A stretch of 64,000 nucleotides of DNA from Conexibacter woesei DSM 14684 (GCF_000025265.1 NC_013739.1:930001-994000); one strand, 5' to 3'. Shown: positions 16,080-25,246, counted from the stretch's first letter. Numbers and translations are program-made. The notes: generated by a model from the letters alone, not told the origin.

Positions 16080-17066
16080 ATGGACGCGATCGCCGGACTG
16101 CTCGACGGACCGCGCGCACGGGGCGCGTTCCTGCTGCGCGCGATCATGGCCCCGCCGTGGTCGATGCGGATCGAGGACCGCGCGCCGCTGACGCTCGTCG
16201 CGCTCGTCGAGGGCGATGCGTGGGTCGTGCCCGACGGCGGCGACGCGGTGCGGCTGCGTCCCGGCGACGTCGCGATCGCGCGCGGCCCCGACCACTACAC
16301 GATCGCGGACGATCCGGCGAGCGCGACGACCGTCGTCGTCGAACCCGGGCAGCGCTGCATGACGCTGTCGGGCGAGGATCTCGCGGAGCCGATGAGCCTC
16401 GGCGTCCGCACGTGGGGCAACAGCGCGAGCGGCCCGACGACGATGCTGATCGGCACCTACCAGCTGCCGGGCGAGATCAGCCAGCGGCTGCTCGCCGCGC
16501 TGCCGCCGCTGGTGGTGCTGCCCGCGGACGCGTGGGACAGCCCGCTGATCCCGCTGCTGCGCGACGAGATCGGCAAGGACGAGCCGGGCCAGGAGGCGCT
16601 GCTGGACCGGCTGCTGGACCTGCTGTTGATCGCCGTCCTGCGCGTCTGGTTCTCACGTCCGGAGGCCGATGCGCCCGGCTGGTACCGGGCGCAGAGCGAC
16701 CCGGTCGTCGGCCGCGCGCTGAAGCTGCTGCAGAACAACCCCGCACACCCGTGGACGGTCGCGACGCTCGCGGCCGAGGTCGGGATCTCGCGCGCCGCGC
16801 TGGCACGCCGCTTCGCCGAGCTGGTCGGCGAGCCGCCGATGGCGTTCCTGACCGAGTGGCGGCTCGCGCTCGCCGCCGACCTGCTGCTGGAGCCCGACGC
16901 GACGATCGGCTCCGTCGCGCAGCAGGTCGGCTACGGCAGCTCGTTCGCGCTCAGCACCGCGTTCAAGCGCGTGCGCGGGACCAGCCCGCAGGCCCACCGC
17001 GTCGGCGCCACCCACCAGCTGCTCGAAGCGGAGGGCGCGCTGCGCCGCCGCACGTCGGCGGCGTAG
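16080..17066 (+). CDS. AraC-family transcriptional regulator with cupin-type sensor domain
   Basis: 328 residues from ATG 16080 (MDAIAGLLDGPRARGAF). The N-terminal half is a cupin_6/AraC-binding-N sensor: WSMRIEDRAPLTLVALVEG, RLRPGDVAIARGPDHY. The C-terminal 100 residues hold two HTH motifs of the AraC/XylS type: WTVATLAAEVGISRAALARRFAELVGEPPM and IGSVAQQVGYGSSFALSTAFKRVRGTSPQAHR. The divergent NmrA-DUF1772 operon is the likely target. Ribosome site is weak; an in-frame GTG at 16056 would add 8 residues. Confidence 0.9.
   Translation: MDAIAGLLDGPRARGAFLLRAIMAPPWSMRIEDRAPLTLVALVEGDAWVVPDGGDAVRLRPGDVAIARGPDHYTIADDPASATTVVVEPGQRCMTLSGEDLAEPMSLGVRTWGNSASGPTTMLIGTYQLPGEISQRLLAALPPLVVLPADAWDSPLIPLLRDEIGKDEPGQEALLDRLLDLLLIAVLRVWFSRPEADAPGWYRAQSDPVVGRALKLLQNNPAHPWTVATLAAEVGISRAALARRFAELVGEPPMAFLTEWRLALAADLLLEPDATIGSVAQQVGYGSSFALSTAFKRVRGTSPQAHRVGATHQLLEAEGALRRRTSAA
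17043..17063 (+). terminator. Hairpin at the 3' end of the AraC gene
   Basis: Perfect 8-bp arms CGCCGCCG / CGGCGGCG with a 5-nt loop overlap the last AraC codons, between convergent genes. A second small hairpin (GCCGG-CGA-CCGGC, 17067-17079) follows at once. Confidence 0.35.
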
Positions 17067-17087
17067 GCCGGCGACCGGCGCGGCGGC

Positions 17088-17459
17088 TCAGTCGCGCGGA
17101 GGCAGCTGCTGGACGGCCCAGCCGTTGCCGTCGGGGTCTCTGAAGAAGGTGAACGAGCCCCAGGGGAACACCTGGACGTCGCTGACCTCGACGCCTCGGC
17201 CGGACAGCTCGGCGTGCGCGGCGTGGATGTCGGCGACGACCAGCTGGAGACCCTGGAGCGAGCCCGGAGCCGTGTCGACGATCCCCTTCCCGAGCGCGAT
17301 CGAGCAGCCCGATCCCGGCGGCGTCAGCTGGACGAAGCGGACCTCGTCGCTGACGACGTGGTCGTGGTCGGCGTTGAAGCCGGCCTGCTCGGCGTAGAAG
17401 CGCTTGGCGCGGTCGACGTCGGAGACGGGAACCGCGACCAGCTCGAGCTTGAAGTCCAT
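17088..17459 (-). CDS. VOC-family (glyoxalase/bleomycin-resistance-like) protein
   Basis: 123 residues with two beta-alpha-beta-beta-beta modules: VAVPVSDVDRAKRFYAEQAGFN at the start and LQLVVADIHAAHAELSGRGVEV, then FTFFRDPDGNGWAVQQ with the typical metal-site Glu replaced by Gln-Gln in the last strand. Members include dioxygenases, isomerases and drug-binding proteins; the substrate cannot be inferred. ATG 17459 has an AGGAGAG site. The altered last ligand may mean no metal or different chemistry. Confidence 0.85.
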   Translation of the reverse strand: MDFKLELVAVPVSDVDRAKRFYAEQAGFNADHDHVVSDEVRFVQLTPPGSGCSIALGKGIVDTAPGSLQGLQLVVADIHAAHAELSGRGVEVSDVQVFPWGSFTFFRDPDGNGWAVQQLPPRD

Positions 17460-17521
17460 GTTGCGCTCTCCTGCCGTGAGGTTGACGTGATCACGTGGGT
17501 TACCCCGGACGGCCGCGCGTC

Positions 17522-17938
17522 TCACCCACCGGCCAGCGGCGAGCCGGCGAAGAAGAAGAACCAGATGTTGAAGACGAGCGCGCAGGCGGCGACGCTCAGC
17601 ATCACGACGCGCTCGACGGCGTTGAAGCCGCGGCTCTCCGCGAGGTCCTCGTCGCGCTCGCCGCGCATGCTGCGCAGCCACGGCGAGGTCTGCCGCAGGC
17701 CCGCCGGCCGCCCGGCGGCGCGGTCGTAGGCGGCGCTCAGCCGGCCGAGCAGCAGGACGAGCGCCAAGACCGCCACCGCCAGCACGACCACCACGATCAC
17801 GACGGCGCCCATGCTCAGTCGCGTCGTGCCGACGAACTGCGAGCCGACCCAGACCGACAGCAGCGGAGCGCCGGTCCAGATGTTCACGGCGACGACGGCC
17901 GCAGCGCCGGCGAGCGCGAGGCGCTTCACGCGGTTCAT
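17522..17938 (-). CDS. Three-span membrane protein of unknown function
   Basis: 138 residues from ATG 17938. Hydrophobic segments lie at about 8-30, 43-65 and 113-135, with an Arg-rich cytoplasmic loop (RLSAAYDRAAGRPAGLRQ...RGERDEDLAESRG) between the last two. I do not recognise a named family. It is divergent from a secreted EEP protein across 139 bp and separated by 62 bp from the VOC gene downstream. Confidence 0.65.
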   Translation of the reverse strand: MNRVKRLALAGAAAVVAVNIWTGAPLLSVWVGSQFVGTTRLSMGAVVIVVVVLAVAVLALVLLLGRLSAAYDRAAGRPAGLRQTSPWLRSMRGERDEDLAESRGFNAVERVVMLSVAACALVFNIWFFFFAGSPLAGG

Positions 17939-18077
17939 GTGGTTGTTCGGTGCGTGCTGCGTTCCGATCACCTTGAAAGTGTCGCGTCGGGGTGCCAGGA
18001 CTGTATACGCTAGATAACGGAGCAGAAGCGGGTGCGGGGGAACGTGCCCGGTCTGAACGACCGCATGAGGAGGAGAA
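17939..18077. promoter_or_regulatory. Divergent intergenic region with AT-richer core
   Basis: 139 bp separate a membrane-protein gene (left) and a secreted EEP gene (right). An AT-richer island GTATACGCTAGATAACG near 18004-18020 is the only -10-like sequence on either strand; on the right-hand strand TAGATA could be a -10. No clear -35 or operator is seen. Confidence 0.3.
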
Positions 18078-19229
18078 GTGACGCACGTACGCAAGGGGCG
18101 CGCGCGCTGGATCGTCGCTGCGCTGGCCGCGTTGATGGTGCTCGGGGGAGTCGCTGCGCCTGCTGGCGCGAACGGCGGGGACTCCGTCACCGTCATGACG
18201 CGCAACGTCTATCTCGGCGGCGACATCACACGGCCGCTGACCGCGATACAGGGGCTGCCGCCCGAACAGCAGGGGCCGGCCTTCGTGGCCGCCAACACGA
18301 CGCTGCGGGCGATCGTCGACCAGACGAACTTCCCGCTGCGCTCGCAGCGGCTCGCGCATGAGATAGCGACGCTGAAGCCGGACCTCGTCGGCCTTCAGGA
18401 GGTCGCGCTGTGGCGCAGCGGACCGCTTGACGGCAGACCGGCGACGACGGTCGACTACGACTTCCTGCAGTCGCTGCTCGACGACCTCGCCGCGCTCGGC
18501 GAGCCGTACGACGTCGTCCACGTGCAGCAGGAGTCCGACGTCTCCGGGCCGGCTGTCCGCGCCGCCGGGCTGCAGAACATCCGCCTGACGATGCGCGACG
18601 TCGCGCTCAAGCGCGCGGGCGCCGGCGTCAGAGTGCTGGCGAGCGGCGGCGGCAACTACGCCGCGCGCATCCCGCTCGTCGTCGCGGGGCAGTCGCTGTC
18701 GTTCATCCGCGGCTACAACTGGGCCGACGTGCGCGTCGGGTCCAAGGAGTTCCGCTTCATCAACACGCACCTCGAGTCGCAGCTGTCCGACGTCGCCTAC
18801 GCGCAGGCGGCCGAGCTGCTGGCGGGCGCGGCTGCGCCCGCGAGAAAGCCGGTCGTGGTCGTCTGCGACTGCAACTCGGATCCGCTCGACGCGAGCAGAA
18901 AGCCGGGCGAGAGATACGCCCACCAGGATCCGTACCTGCTGATCACAAGAACCGGCGGCTTCGCCGACGCGTGGCTGAGATTCGCGCCGGCCGCGCTCGG
19001 CTTCACGTCGGGGCTCAGCGAGCTGGTCAACGACACGCCGGCGCAGGCGTTTGCTGCGTTCGACCACCGCATCGACATGGTCTTCGGCCGTGATGCCGAC
19101 GGCTCATCGCTGCCGGTCAACTGGGGTTGGGTGACGGGCCGCAACCCGCTCAACCGCACGCCGACCACGCCGATCGGACGGCTGTGGCCGTCCGATCACG
19201 CGGGCGTCGTGATCAACCTGCAGCCGTAG
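18078..19229 (+). CDS. Secreted endonuclease/exonuclease/phosphatase-family protein
   Basis: 383 residues from GTG 18078 with a strong GAGGAGGAG site. A signal peptide (1-31, ending APAGANG) precedes an EEP (DNase I-like) domain: TVMTRNVYLGGD, catalytic Glu in VGLQEVALW, NTHLES, CDCNSDP and the terminal SDHAGVV (Asp-His pair). It would be a secreted nuclease, phosphodiesterase or sphingomyelinase-like phosphatase. Many of its mature-domain arginines use AGA. The last 17 bp overlap the convergent Lrp gene. Confidence 0.88.
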   Translation: MTHVRKGRARWIVAALAALMVLGGVAAPAGANGGDSVTVMTRNVYLGGDITRPLTAIQGLPPEQQGPAFVAANTTLRAIVDQTNFPLRSQRLAHEIATLKPDLVGLQEVALWRSGPLDGRPATTVDYDFLQSLLDDLAALGEPYDVVHVQQESDVSGPAVRAAGLQNIRLTMRDVALKRAGAGVRVLASGGGNYAARIPLVVAGQSLSFIRGYNWADVRVGSKEFRFINTHLESQLSDVAYAQAAELLAGAAAPARKPVVVVCDCNSDPLDASRKPGERYAHQDPYLLITRTGGFADAWLRFAPAALGFTSGLSELVNDTPAQAFAAFDHRIDMVFGRDADGSSLPVNWGWVTGRNPLNRTPTTPIGRLWPSDHAGVVINLQP

Positions 19230-19719
19230 CGGAGGTGTCCGCGGCGCCGGCGAGCACGCCGGCGCCGCGCACCACCTCGTAGATCAGGTTCGTCTCAGCG
19301 TGCGCGACCGACGGGTGGCTGGCGAGGTGTTCGACGACGAACTCGCGCAGGTCGTGCGGGTCGGCGGCGGCGACGCGCAGCAGGTAGTCGTCCTCGCCGG
19401 TCATGTGGAACAGCGACAGCACGCCGGGGAGCGCGCGCACGTGCGCGGTGAAGCCCTCGATCTGCTCCCGCGAGTGGACCGACAGTCGCACGGCGATCAT
19501 CGCCTGCAGCGGTCTGCCGAGCGCCGCGGGGTCGATCTCGGCGCGGAATCCGCGGATCACGCCGCGGTCGAGCAGGCCGCGGACGCGCGTGAGACAGGTC
19601 GACGGCGCGATCCCGACCGCCTGCGCGAGGCGGGCGTTGGAGATGCGCGCGTCGACGGCGAGCAGCGCGAGGATGCGGCGGTCGGTCGGGTCCAGCGCGG
19701 TCATGGCGGTGTTCGGCAT
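19213..19719 (-). CDS. Lrp/AsnC-family transcriptional regulator
   Basis: 168 residues. N-terminal HTH (LDPTDRRILALLAVDARISNARLAQAVGIAPSTCLTRVRGLL) and a C-terminal RAM/AsnC ligand-binding domain (LQAMIAVRLSVHSREQIEGF...HMTGEDDYLLRVAAAD). Such octamers sense amino acids. It diverges from the trans-sulfuration genes, so it probably controls cysteine/methionine interconversion, perhaps sensing a sulfur amino acid. ATG 19719 is used; an ATG five codons on (19704) is possible. Confidence 0.92.
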   Translation of the reverse strand: MPNTAMTALDPTDRRILALLAVDARISNARLAQAVGIAPSTCLTRVRGLLDRGVIRGFRAEIDPAALGRPLQAMIAVRLSVHSREQIEGFTAHVRALPGVLSLFHMTGEDDYLLRVAAADPHDLREFVVEHLASHPSVAHAETNLIYEVVRGAGVLAGAADTSATAAG

Positions 19720-19743
19720 CGTTCCGCAAAGCTAGCGGATCGA

Positions 19744-19811
19744 CCGAAGATCCTTCGGGGAGATCGCCATTGGTGACATGATTGTTCGGAATTCAGGACG
19801 TACATCCGAAC
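19744..19811. promoter_or_regulatory. Candidate Lrp operators upstream of the trans-sulfuration genes
   Basis: Two dyads lie in the 99-bp divergent region: CCGAAG-ATC-CTTCGG (19744-19758, perfect 6-bp arms) and GTTCGGA / TCCGAAC (19784-19790 and 19805-19811, perfect 7-bp arms, 14-nt spacer). They share the TTCGG/CCGAA core, as expected for repeated sites of one regulator. Confidence 0.5.
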
Positions 19812-19818
19812 GGTAGCT

Positions 19819-21228
19819 ATGGTGAAACGCATGATGAGCGCTTCCCGTACCAGCACACAGCCCGCCATCGCCGATTCGATCCTCGACGCGATCGGCGGCA
19901 CGCCGCTGGTGCGCCTCGGGCGCTACGGAGCCGGGCTCACGCCCCAGCTCGTCGCGAAGGTCGAGTCGCTCAACCCCGGCGGCTCGATCAAGGACCGCGT
20001 CGCGGTCAAGCTGATCGAGGCCGCCGAGCGCGACGGCAGCCTTCAGCCCGGCGGCACGATCGTCGAGCCGACCTCGGGCAACACCGGCACCGGTCTCGCG
20101 ATCGCGGCCCGCATCAAGGGCTACCGCGTGATCGCGGTGATGCCGGACAAGATGTCGCGCGAGAAGATCGACCTGCTGCGCGCCTACGGCGCCGAGGTCG
20201 TCGTCGCGCCGACCGACGTCGCCCCCGACTCGCCGCGCTCGTACTACCGCGTCGCCGACCGCCTCACCGAGGAGATCCCCGGCGCCTTCCAGCCCAACCA
20301 GTACTTCAACATGGCCAACCCGGCCGCCCACGAGGCGTCGACGGGCCCCGAGATCTGGGAGCAGAGCGGCGGGCGGATCACGCACCTCGTCGCGGGCGTC
20401 GGCACCGGCGGCACGATCACCGGCACCGCGCGCTACCTGCGCCGCATGAACCCGGACATCGAGGTCGTCGGCGCCGATCCGGAGGGCTCGATCTACTCCG
20501 GCGGCGAGGCGGCCGTGCGGCCGTACCTGGTCGAGGGCGTCGGCGAGGACTTCTGGCCGGAGACGTTCGACCCGAGCGTCGTCGACCGCTACGTCACGGT
20601 CAGCGACAGAGACTCGTTCCTCGCCGCGCGCCGGCTCGCGCACGTCGAGGGGATCCTCGCCGGCGGCTCCAGCGGCACCGCGCTGCACGCCGCGTTCGAG
20701 GTCGCGAAGGGGATCGACGACCCGCAGGCGATGGTCGTCGTCGTGTTGCCCGACGGCGGGCGCAGCTATCTCTCGAAGGTCTTCAACGACAGCTGGATGA
20801 CCGAGCACGGCTTCCTCGAACGCAGCTCCGGCCAGCGCGTCGGCGACGTGCTGCGCGCCAAGCACGACAGCTCGCTGCCGCCGCTGGTGACCGTCCACAC
20901 CCACCAGCGGGTGCAGGACGCGGTCTCGCTGCTGCACGAGCACGGCGTCTCGCAGCTGCCGGTCGTCTCCGCCCACGACCCGAGCGCGATCGTCGGCTCC
21001 GTCGGCGAGCGCGGCCTGCTCGCGCACGCGGTCTCGGACCCGACGCTGCTGTCCGCCGAGATCGTGGACGTGATGGAGCCGCCGCTGCCCGCGGTCGGCG
21101 CGACCGATCCGGTGCGCGACGCGGTCGCGCTGCTGACCGGCGAGCGCCAGGCGCTGCTCGTCGCCCAGGACGGCGTCCCGAAGGGGATCCTCACGCGCAC
21201 GGACCTGCTCGAGGCGCTCGCCAGATGA
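19819..21228 (+). CDS. Cystathionine beta-synthase
   Basis: 469 residues. A PLP fold-type II domain (about 12-320) has LNPGGSIKDR with the Schiff-base Lys near residue 58, PTSGNTGTG and AGVGTGGTITG, plus the long C-terminal regulatory part with two CBS motifs (about 340-400 and 410-465). It would condense serine (or O-acetylserine) with homocysteine to give cystathionine. The CBS pair usually binds an adenosyl nucleotide. Start ATG 19819 or ATG 19831/19834; ribosome sites are weak. Its TGA overlaps the next ATG (ATGA). Confidence 0.92.
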   Translation: MVKRMMSASRTSTQPAIADSILDAIGGTPLVRLGRYGAGLTPQLVAKVESLNPGGSIKDRVAVKLIEAAERDGSLQPGGTIVEPTSGNTGTGLAIAARIKGYRVIAVMPDKMSREKIDLLRAYGAEVVVAPTDVAPDSPRSYYRVADRLTEEIPGAFQPNQYFNMANPAAHEASTGPEIWEQSGGRITHLVAGVGTGGTITGTARYLRRMNPDIEVVGADPEGSIYSGGEAAVRPYLVEGVGEDFWPETFDPSVVDRYVTVSDRDSFLAARRLAHVEGILAGGSSGTALHAAFEVAKGIDDPQAMVVVVLPDGGRSYLSKVFNDSWMTEHGFLERSSGQRVGDVLRAKHDSSLPPLVTVHTHQRVQDAVSLLHEHGVSQLPVVSAHDPSAIVGSVGERGLLAHAVSDPTLLSAEIVDVMEPPLPAVGATDPVRDAVALLTGERQALLVAQDGVPKGILTRTDLLEALAR

Positions 21229-22304
21229 CGTCGTTCCAGACGCGGGCCGTCCACGCCGGCCTGGAGCCCGACCCGACGTACGGGTCGGTCATCCCCGCGA
21301 TCCACCAGACCTCGACGTACCGCCAGTCGGCCGTCGGCGAGTTCGTCGGCGACTACGACTACGCGCGCTCGGCCAACCCGACCCGCTTCGCGCTGGAGCA
21401 GGCGCTCGGCGAGCTGGAGGGCGGCAGAGCGGTCGCCTTCTCCTCCGGCCTCGCCGCCGCCCACGCGCTGCTGGTCCATGTCGCCAGAACGGGCGACCAC
21501 GTCGTGCTGCCGGCCGACCTCTACGGCGGCACGTTCCGGCTCGTCGACAAGGTGATGACGCAGTGGGGGCTGGAGTACACCCTGGTCGACCAGACCGACC
21601 TCGACGCGCTCGCCGCCGCGATCGTGCCCGCGACGAAGATCGTCTGGGTCGAGACGCCGACCAACCCGCTGCTCAACGTCGTCGACGTGCGCGGCGTCGT
21701 CGCGCACGCGGCCGCGGCCGGCCCGGCGCCGCTCGTCGTCGTCGACAACACGTTCGCGACGCCCGTCAACCAGCGGCCGCTGGAGCTGGGCGCCGACGCC
21801 GTCGTCCACTCCACGACGAAGTACCTCGGCGGGCACTCCGACGTCGTCGGCGGCGCAGTGATCGCGAGAGACGACGCGCTCTACGAGGGGATGCGCTTCG
21901 TCCAGAACGCGGTCGGCTCGGTCCCCGGGCCGTTCGACTCGTTCCTCGTCCACCGTGGACTGCGCACGCTCCCGCTGCGGATGAAGGCGCACGCCGAATC
22001 CGCCGCGGCGGTCGCGGAGTTCCTGCGCGCGACCCCCGGCGTCAGCGATGTGCGCTGGCCCGGCTTCAGCGGGATGGTCTCCTTCCGCCACGCCGACGCG
22101 ATCGGGATCGCGCAGCGGACGAGGCTGTTCACGCTCGCGGAGTCGCTCGGCGGCGTCGAGTCGCTGATCGAGGTCCCGCAGGCGATGACGCACCAGTCCG
22201 TCGAGGGCTCCGACGCCGCCGTCCCGGCCGACCTCGTGCGGCTCTCGTGCGGGATCGAGGCGCCCGCGGACCTCGTCGCCGACCTGCGCGCCGCGATCGG
22301 CTGA
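21225..22304 (+). CDS. metB: Cystathionine gamma-synthase/lyase (short form)
   Basis: 359 residues, PLP fold-type I Cys/Met-metabolism family. YARSANPTRFALEQALGELE, SSGLAAAHAL, VVDNTFATP and the Schiff-base Lys in HSTTKYLGGHSD are intact, as is LFTLAESLGGVESLI. It would work with the upstream cystathionine beta-synthase, most simply as the gamma-lyase of reverse trans-sulfuration; synthase activity cannot be excluded. Compared with E. coli MetB, about 17 residues between WPG and GMVSF (the PGLPxxxGHExAxRQ segment) are absent without loss of frame. ATG overlaps the upstream TGA. Confidence 0.9.
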   Translation: MTSFQTRAVHAGLEPDPTYGSVIPAIHQTSTYRQSAVGEFVGDYDYARSANPTRFALEQALGELEGGRAVAFSSGLAAAHALLVHVARTGDHVVLPADLYGGTFRLVDKVMTQWGLEYTLVDQTDLDALAAAIVPATKIVWVETPTNPLLNVVDVRGVVAHAAAAGPAPLVVVDNTFATPVNQRPLELGADAVVHSTTKYLGGHSDVVGGAVIARDDALYEGMRFVQNAVGSVPGPFDSFLVHRGLRTLPLRMKAHAESAAAVAEFLRATPGVSDVRWPGFSGMVSFRHADAIGIAQRTRLFTLAESLGGVESLIEVPQAMTHQSVEGSDAAVPADLVRLSCGIEAPADLVADLRAAIG

Positions 22305-22321
22305 CCGCGGCGCCTCGGCGC

Positions 22322-23107
22322 TCAGAGGTCGGCCGGCACGCCGAGCTCCAGCCAGCGGACGCGCTCGGCCAGCTCGGGCGCGGCCGCGAACGCCGTCTCG
22401 GCGTCGGCGCGGCCCTCGCGGAAGTGCTTCCAACCCTCGTAGTGGATCGGGACGATCGTCCGCGGCTGCACGAGCCGGCTCAGCTCGACGGCTTCCTCGC
22501 CGTTGAGCGTGTAGCGCAGCGGGCCGCTGATGGGGAAGCGCACGCCGCCGAGGTGGAGCACGGCGGTGCCGACGTCGAGCCGTCTGGCGACCTCGCGGAC
22601 GCCGTCGTAGAGGACCGTGTCGCCGGAGATCCACAGCACGCCCTCCTGCTGTCCCTCCCATCTCAGCGCGAACCCGACGACGTCGCCGACGATCGGGTGG
22701 CTGAGCGGCGGGCCGTGCCGGCAGGGGGTGGCGGTCACCTCGATCGGCGTGCGGCCGTCGCGCTCCAGCGTCGTGCTCGTCCACGGCGCCAGCCCGCGCG
22801 CACGGACGCCGTCGCCGCCGAGCCGGCGCGCGCCGGCCTGCGTCGTGAGGACCGTGCCGCAGGCCGGCAGCAGCGCGCGGCCGGCGGCGTCGAGGTTGTC
22901 CTCGTGGTGGTCGTGGCTGAGCAGCACGGCGTCGATCTCGCCGAGCTGGTCGGCCGCGATCGCGGGCTCCGTCAGCTTCTCGGAGCCAGTGCCCCAGCCG
23001 AAGCGATAGCTGCCGCCGGCGGGATCGAACGTCGGGTCGGTCAGCAGCCGCCAGCCGCCGACCTCGATGAGGGCGGTCGGGCCGCCGATGTGCGTGATGC
23101 GGACCAT
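22322..23107 (-). CDS. Metallo-beta-lactamase-fold hydrolase (UlaG-like)
   Basis: 261 residues from ATG 23107. ITHIGGPTALIEVGGWRLLTDP starts the MBL fold, the metal motif is LSHDHHEDNLD, further ligands are in TATPCRHGP and WISGDTV, and VPIHYEGWKHF is at the end. This matches the UlaG/L-ascorbate-6-phosphate lactonase-like branch of hydrolases. The substrate is unknown. It lies downstream of isocitrate dehydrogenase on the same strand (49 bp) and converges with the CGS gene. Confidence 0.82.
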   Translation of the reverse strand: MVRITHIGGPTALIEVGGWRLLTDPTFDPAGGSYRFGWGTGSEKLTEPAIAADQLGEIDAVLLSHDHHEDNLDAAGRALLPACGTVLTTQAGARRLGGDGVRARGLAPWTSTTLERDGRTPIEVTATPCRHGPPLSHPIVGDVVGFALRWEGQQEGVLWISGDTVLYDGVREVARRLDVGTAVLHLGGVRFPISGPLRYTLNGEEAVELSRLVQPRTIVPIHYEGWKHFREGRADAETAFAAAPELAERVRWLELGVPADL

Positions 23108-23156
23108 GCGGACGAACCTATCCGGATGGCACCGCACCACGCGCCGGTGCATCGGG

Positions 23157-24371
23157 TTACTTCATCGCCGCCTGGAGGTTCTCGTCGATCGCGGCGAGGA
23201 ACTCCTGGGTGGTGAGGAACGGCTGGTCGGGGCCGACGAGCAGCGCCAGGTCCTTCGTCATCTTGCCGCTCTCGACCGTCTCGACGCAGACGCGCTCGAG
23301 CGTCTGCGCGAACTCGGTCACCTCGGGCGTGTCGTCCATGCGGCCACGGGCGGCGAGGCCGCGCGTCCAGGCGAAGATCGACGCGATCGGATTGGTCGAC
23401 GTCGGCTTGCCCTGCTGGTGCTGCCGGTAGTGGCGCGTGACGGTGCCGTGGGCGGCCTCGGCCTCGACGGTCTTGCCGTCCGGCGTCGTCAGCACGGAGG
23501 TCATCAGGCCCAGGGAGCCGAAGCCCTGCGCGACGGTGTCCGACTGGACGTCGCCGTCGTAGTTCTTGCACGCCCAGACGTAGCCGCCCTCCCACTTCAT
23601 CGCCGCGGCGACCATGTCGTCGATCAGGCGGTGCTCGTAGGTGATGCCGGCGGCGTCGAAGTCGGCCTTGAACTCGGCGTCGAAGACCTCCTGGAAGAGG
23701 TCCTTGAAGCGCCCGTCGTACTTCTTCATGATCGTGTTCTTGGTCGACAGGTAGACCGGGAAGCCGCGATCGAGGCCGTAGCGCATCGAGGCGCGCGCGA
23801 AGTCGCGGATCGAGTCGTCGACGTTGTACATCGCCATCGCGATGCCGCTGCTCTTGAAGTCGTAGACGTTCAGCTCGACGGGCTCGCCGCCGTTCTTGGG
23901 CGTGTAGGTCAGCGTCAGCGTGCCCTCACCCGGGATCAGCGTGTCGGTCGCGCGGTACTGGTCGCCGAAGGCGTGGCGGCCGATCACGATCGGCTTCGTC
24001 CAGCCTGGCACGAGGCGCGGGATGTTGGAGATCACGATCGGCTCGCGGAAGACGACGCCGCCGAGGATGTTGCGGATCGTGCCATTCGGCGAGCGGTACA
24101 TCTCCTTCAGGCCGAACTCCTCGACGCGCCCCTCGTCGGGCGTGATCGTCGCGCACTTGACGCCGACGCCGTACTGCTTGATCGCGTTGGCCGCGTCGAC
24201 CGTGATCTGGTCGTCGGTCGCGTCGCGGCTCTCGATGCCGAGGTCGTAGTACTTCAGGTCGACGTCGACGTAGGGGAGGATCAGCTGGTCCTTGATGAAC
24301 TGCCAGATGATCCGCGTCATCTCGTCGCCGTCGAGCTCGACGACGGGGTTCTTCACCTTGATCTTCGCCAT
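23157..24371 (-). CDS. icd: NADP-dependent isocitrate dehydrogenase (eukaryote-like type)
   Basis: 404 residues. [23 protein letters not shown] opens the protein. The substrate motif [35 protein letters not shown] (metal-binding Asp residues) and [11 protein letters not shown] are those of the dimeric eukaryote-like IDH. It oxidises isocitrate to 2-oxoglutarate, producing NADPH in the cytosol. The ATG at 24371 is preceded by an odd leader: AAGGA is followed at once by CCTCCTT, so the potential ribosome site can pair with its own neighbour. Arg codons are nearly all CGN, as in other abundant cytoplasmic proteins. Confidence 0.96.
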   Translation of the reverse strand: MAKIKVKNPVVELDGDEMTRIIWQFIKDQLILPYVDVDLKYYDLGIESRDATDDQITVDAANAIKQYGVGVKCATITPDEGRVEEFGLKEMYRSPNGTIRNILGGVVFREPIVISNIPRLVPGWTKPIVIGRHAFGDQYRATDTLIPGEGTLTLTYTPKNGGEPVELNVYDFKSSGIAMAMYNVDDSIRDFARASMRYGLDRGFPVYLSTKNTIMKKYDGRFKDLFQEVFDAEFKADFDAAGITYEHRLIDDMVAAAMKWEGGYVWACKNYDGDVQSDTVAQGFGSLGLMTSVLTTPDGKTVEAEAAHGTVTRHYRQHQQGKPTSTNPIASIFAWTRGLAARGRMDDTPEVTEFAQTLERVCVETVESGKMTKDLALLVGPDQPFLTTQEFLAAIDENLQAAMK

Positions 24372-24421
24372 GGAAAAGGAGGTCCTTGTTCGGGTGCAGC
24401 GCAGGATATTGCCGTGACGGC

Positions 24422-25246
24422 TCAGGCCACGTCCTGCTCGACCTGCGCGTTCCAGTCGCGCTTGACCGCGCGCCAGTCCTCGTCGGCGAGCGTGCGCTTC
24501 CAGTAGCCGGAGACGGAGAGCGCCTCGCGGGGAACGCCGCGGTCGGCGAGCAGGTGGCGGCGGACCTCGCGCACGGCGCCCGCCTCGCCGTGGACGAACG
24601 CGTGCACGGCGCCGGCCGGGAACTCCAGCTCGCGCACCGCGCTCAGCAGCGCTTCCTCGTCGTGGACCCAGGTGAGCCGCAGGTCGGCGTCGGTGCGCAG
24701 CTGCTGCCGCTCCTCGGGGCCGTCGACCTGGATCACGACGTGCACGGGCGCGCCGGCGGGGACGCGCTCCAGGGATGCTGCGATCGCGGGGATCACGGCC
24801 GCGTCGCCGACCATCAGGTGCCAGTCCGCGCCGGGATCGGGCGCGTAGTCGCCGCCGGGGCCGACGAGCTGGAGCGTGTCGCCGACCTGCGCAGCGGCGG
24901 CCCACGGGCCGGCGACGCCGCGGTCGCCGTGGACGACGAAGTCGATCGTCAGCCGGCGCTGCCCGGCGTCCCACGCGCGCACGCTGTAGGTCCGCACGCG
25001 CGGCCACTGCTCGCGCGGCAGCGTGGCCTTGACCTCCTCGGGGTCGAACGGCGCCGCATAGGAGGCGCCGGCCGGCGGGATCTGCAGCTTCACGTAGTGG
25101 TCGGTGAACTGGTCCGCGGGGAAGTCCTCCAGACCGGGGCCGCCGAGCACGATCCGCACCATGCCCGGCGTCAGCTGCTCGACCTCCTCGACGTACGTCA
25201 GACGGGGGCGGCGTGGGGGCTTGGGCGTCGTCGACATGCGCCCCAT
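24422..25246 (-). CDS. Siderophore-interacting flavoprotein (ferric-siderophore reductase)
   Basis: 274 residues (265 if ATG 25237 is used). An FAD_binding_9 domain with [11 protein letters not shown] (FAD motif) and [15 protein letters not shown] is followed by an SIP domain ending [14 protein letters not shown]. Members reduce Fe(III)-siderophores in the cytosol with NAD(P)H or ferredoxin, releasing Fe(II). No siderophore transport gene is nearby. It is 50 bp upstream of icd on the same strand. Confidence 0.88.
   Translation of the reverse strand: MGRMSTTPKPPRRPRLTYVEEVEQLTPGMVRIVLGGPGLEDFPADQFTDHYVKLQIPPAGASYAAPFDPEEVKATLPREQWPRVRTYSVRAWDAGQRRLTIDFVVHGDRGVAGPWAAAAQVGDTLQLVGPGGDYAPDPGADWHLMVGDAAVIPAIAASLERVPAGAPVHVVIQVDGPEERQQLRTDADLRLTWVHDEEALLSAVRELEFPAGAVHAFVHGEAGAVREVRRHLLADRGVPREALSVSGYWKRTLADEDWRAVKRDWNAQVEQDVA

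Noticed and set aside
23126-23152. Hairpin GCACCG/CGGTGC after icd
   Set aside because: Only 6-bp arms with a 10-nt loop; too weak to call a terminator in this base composition.
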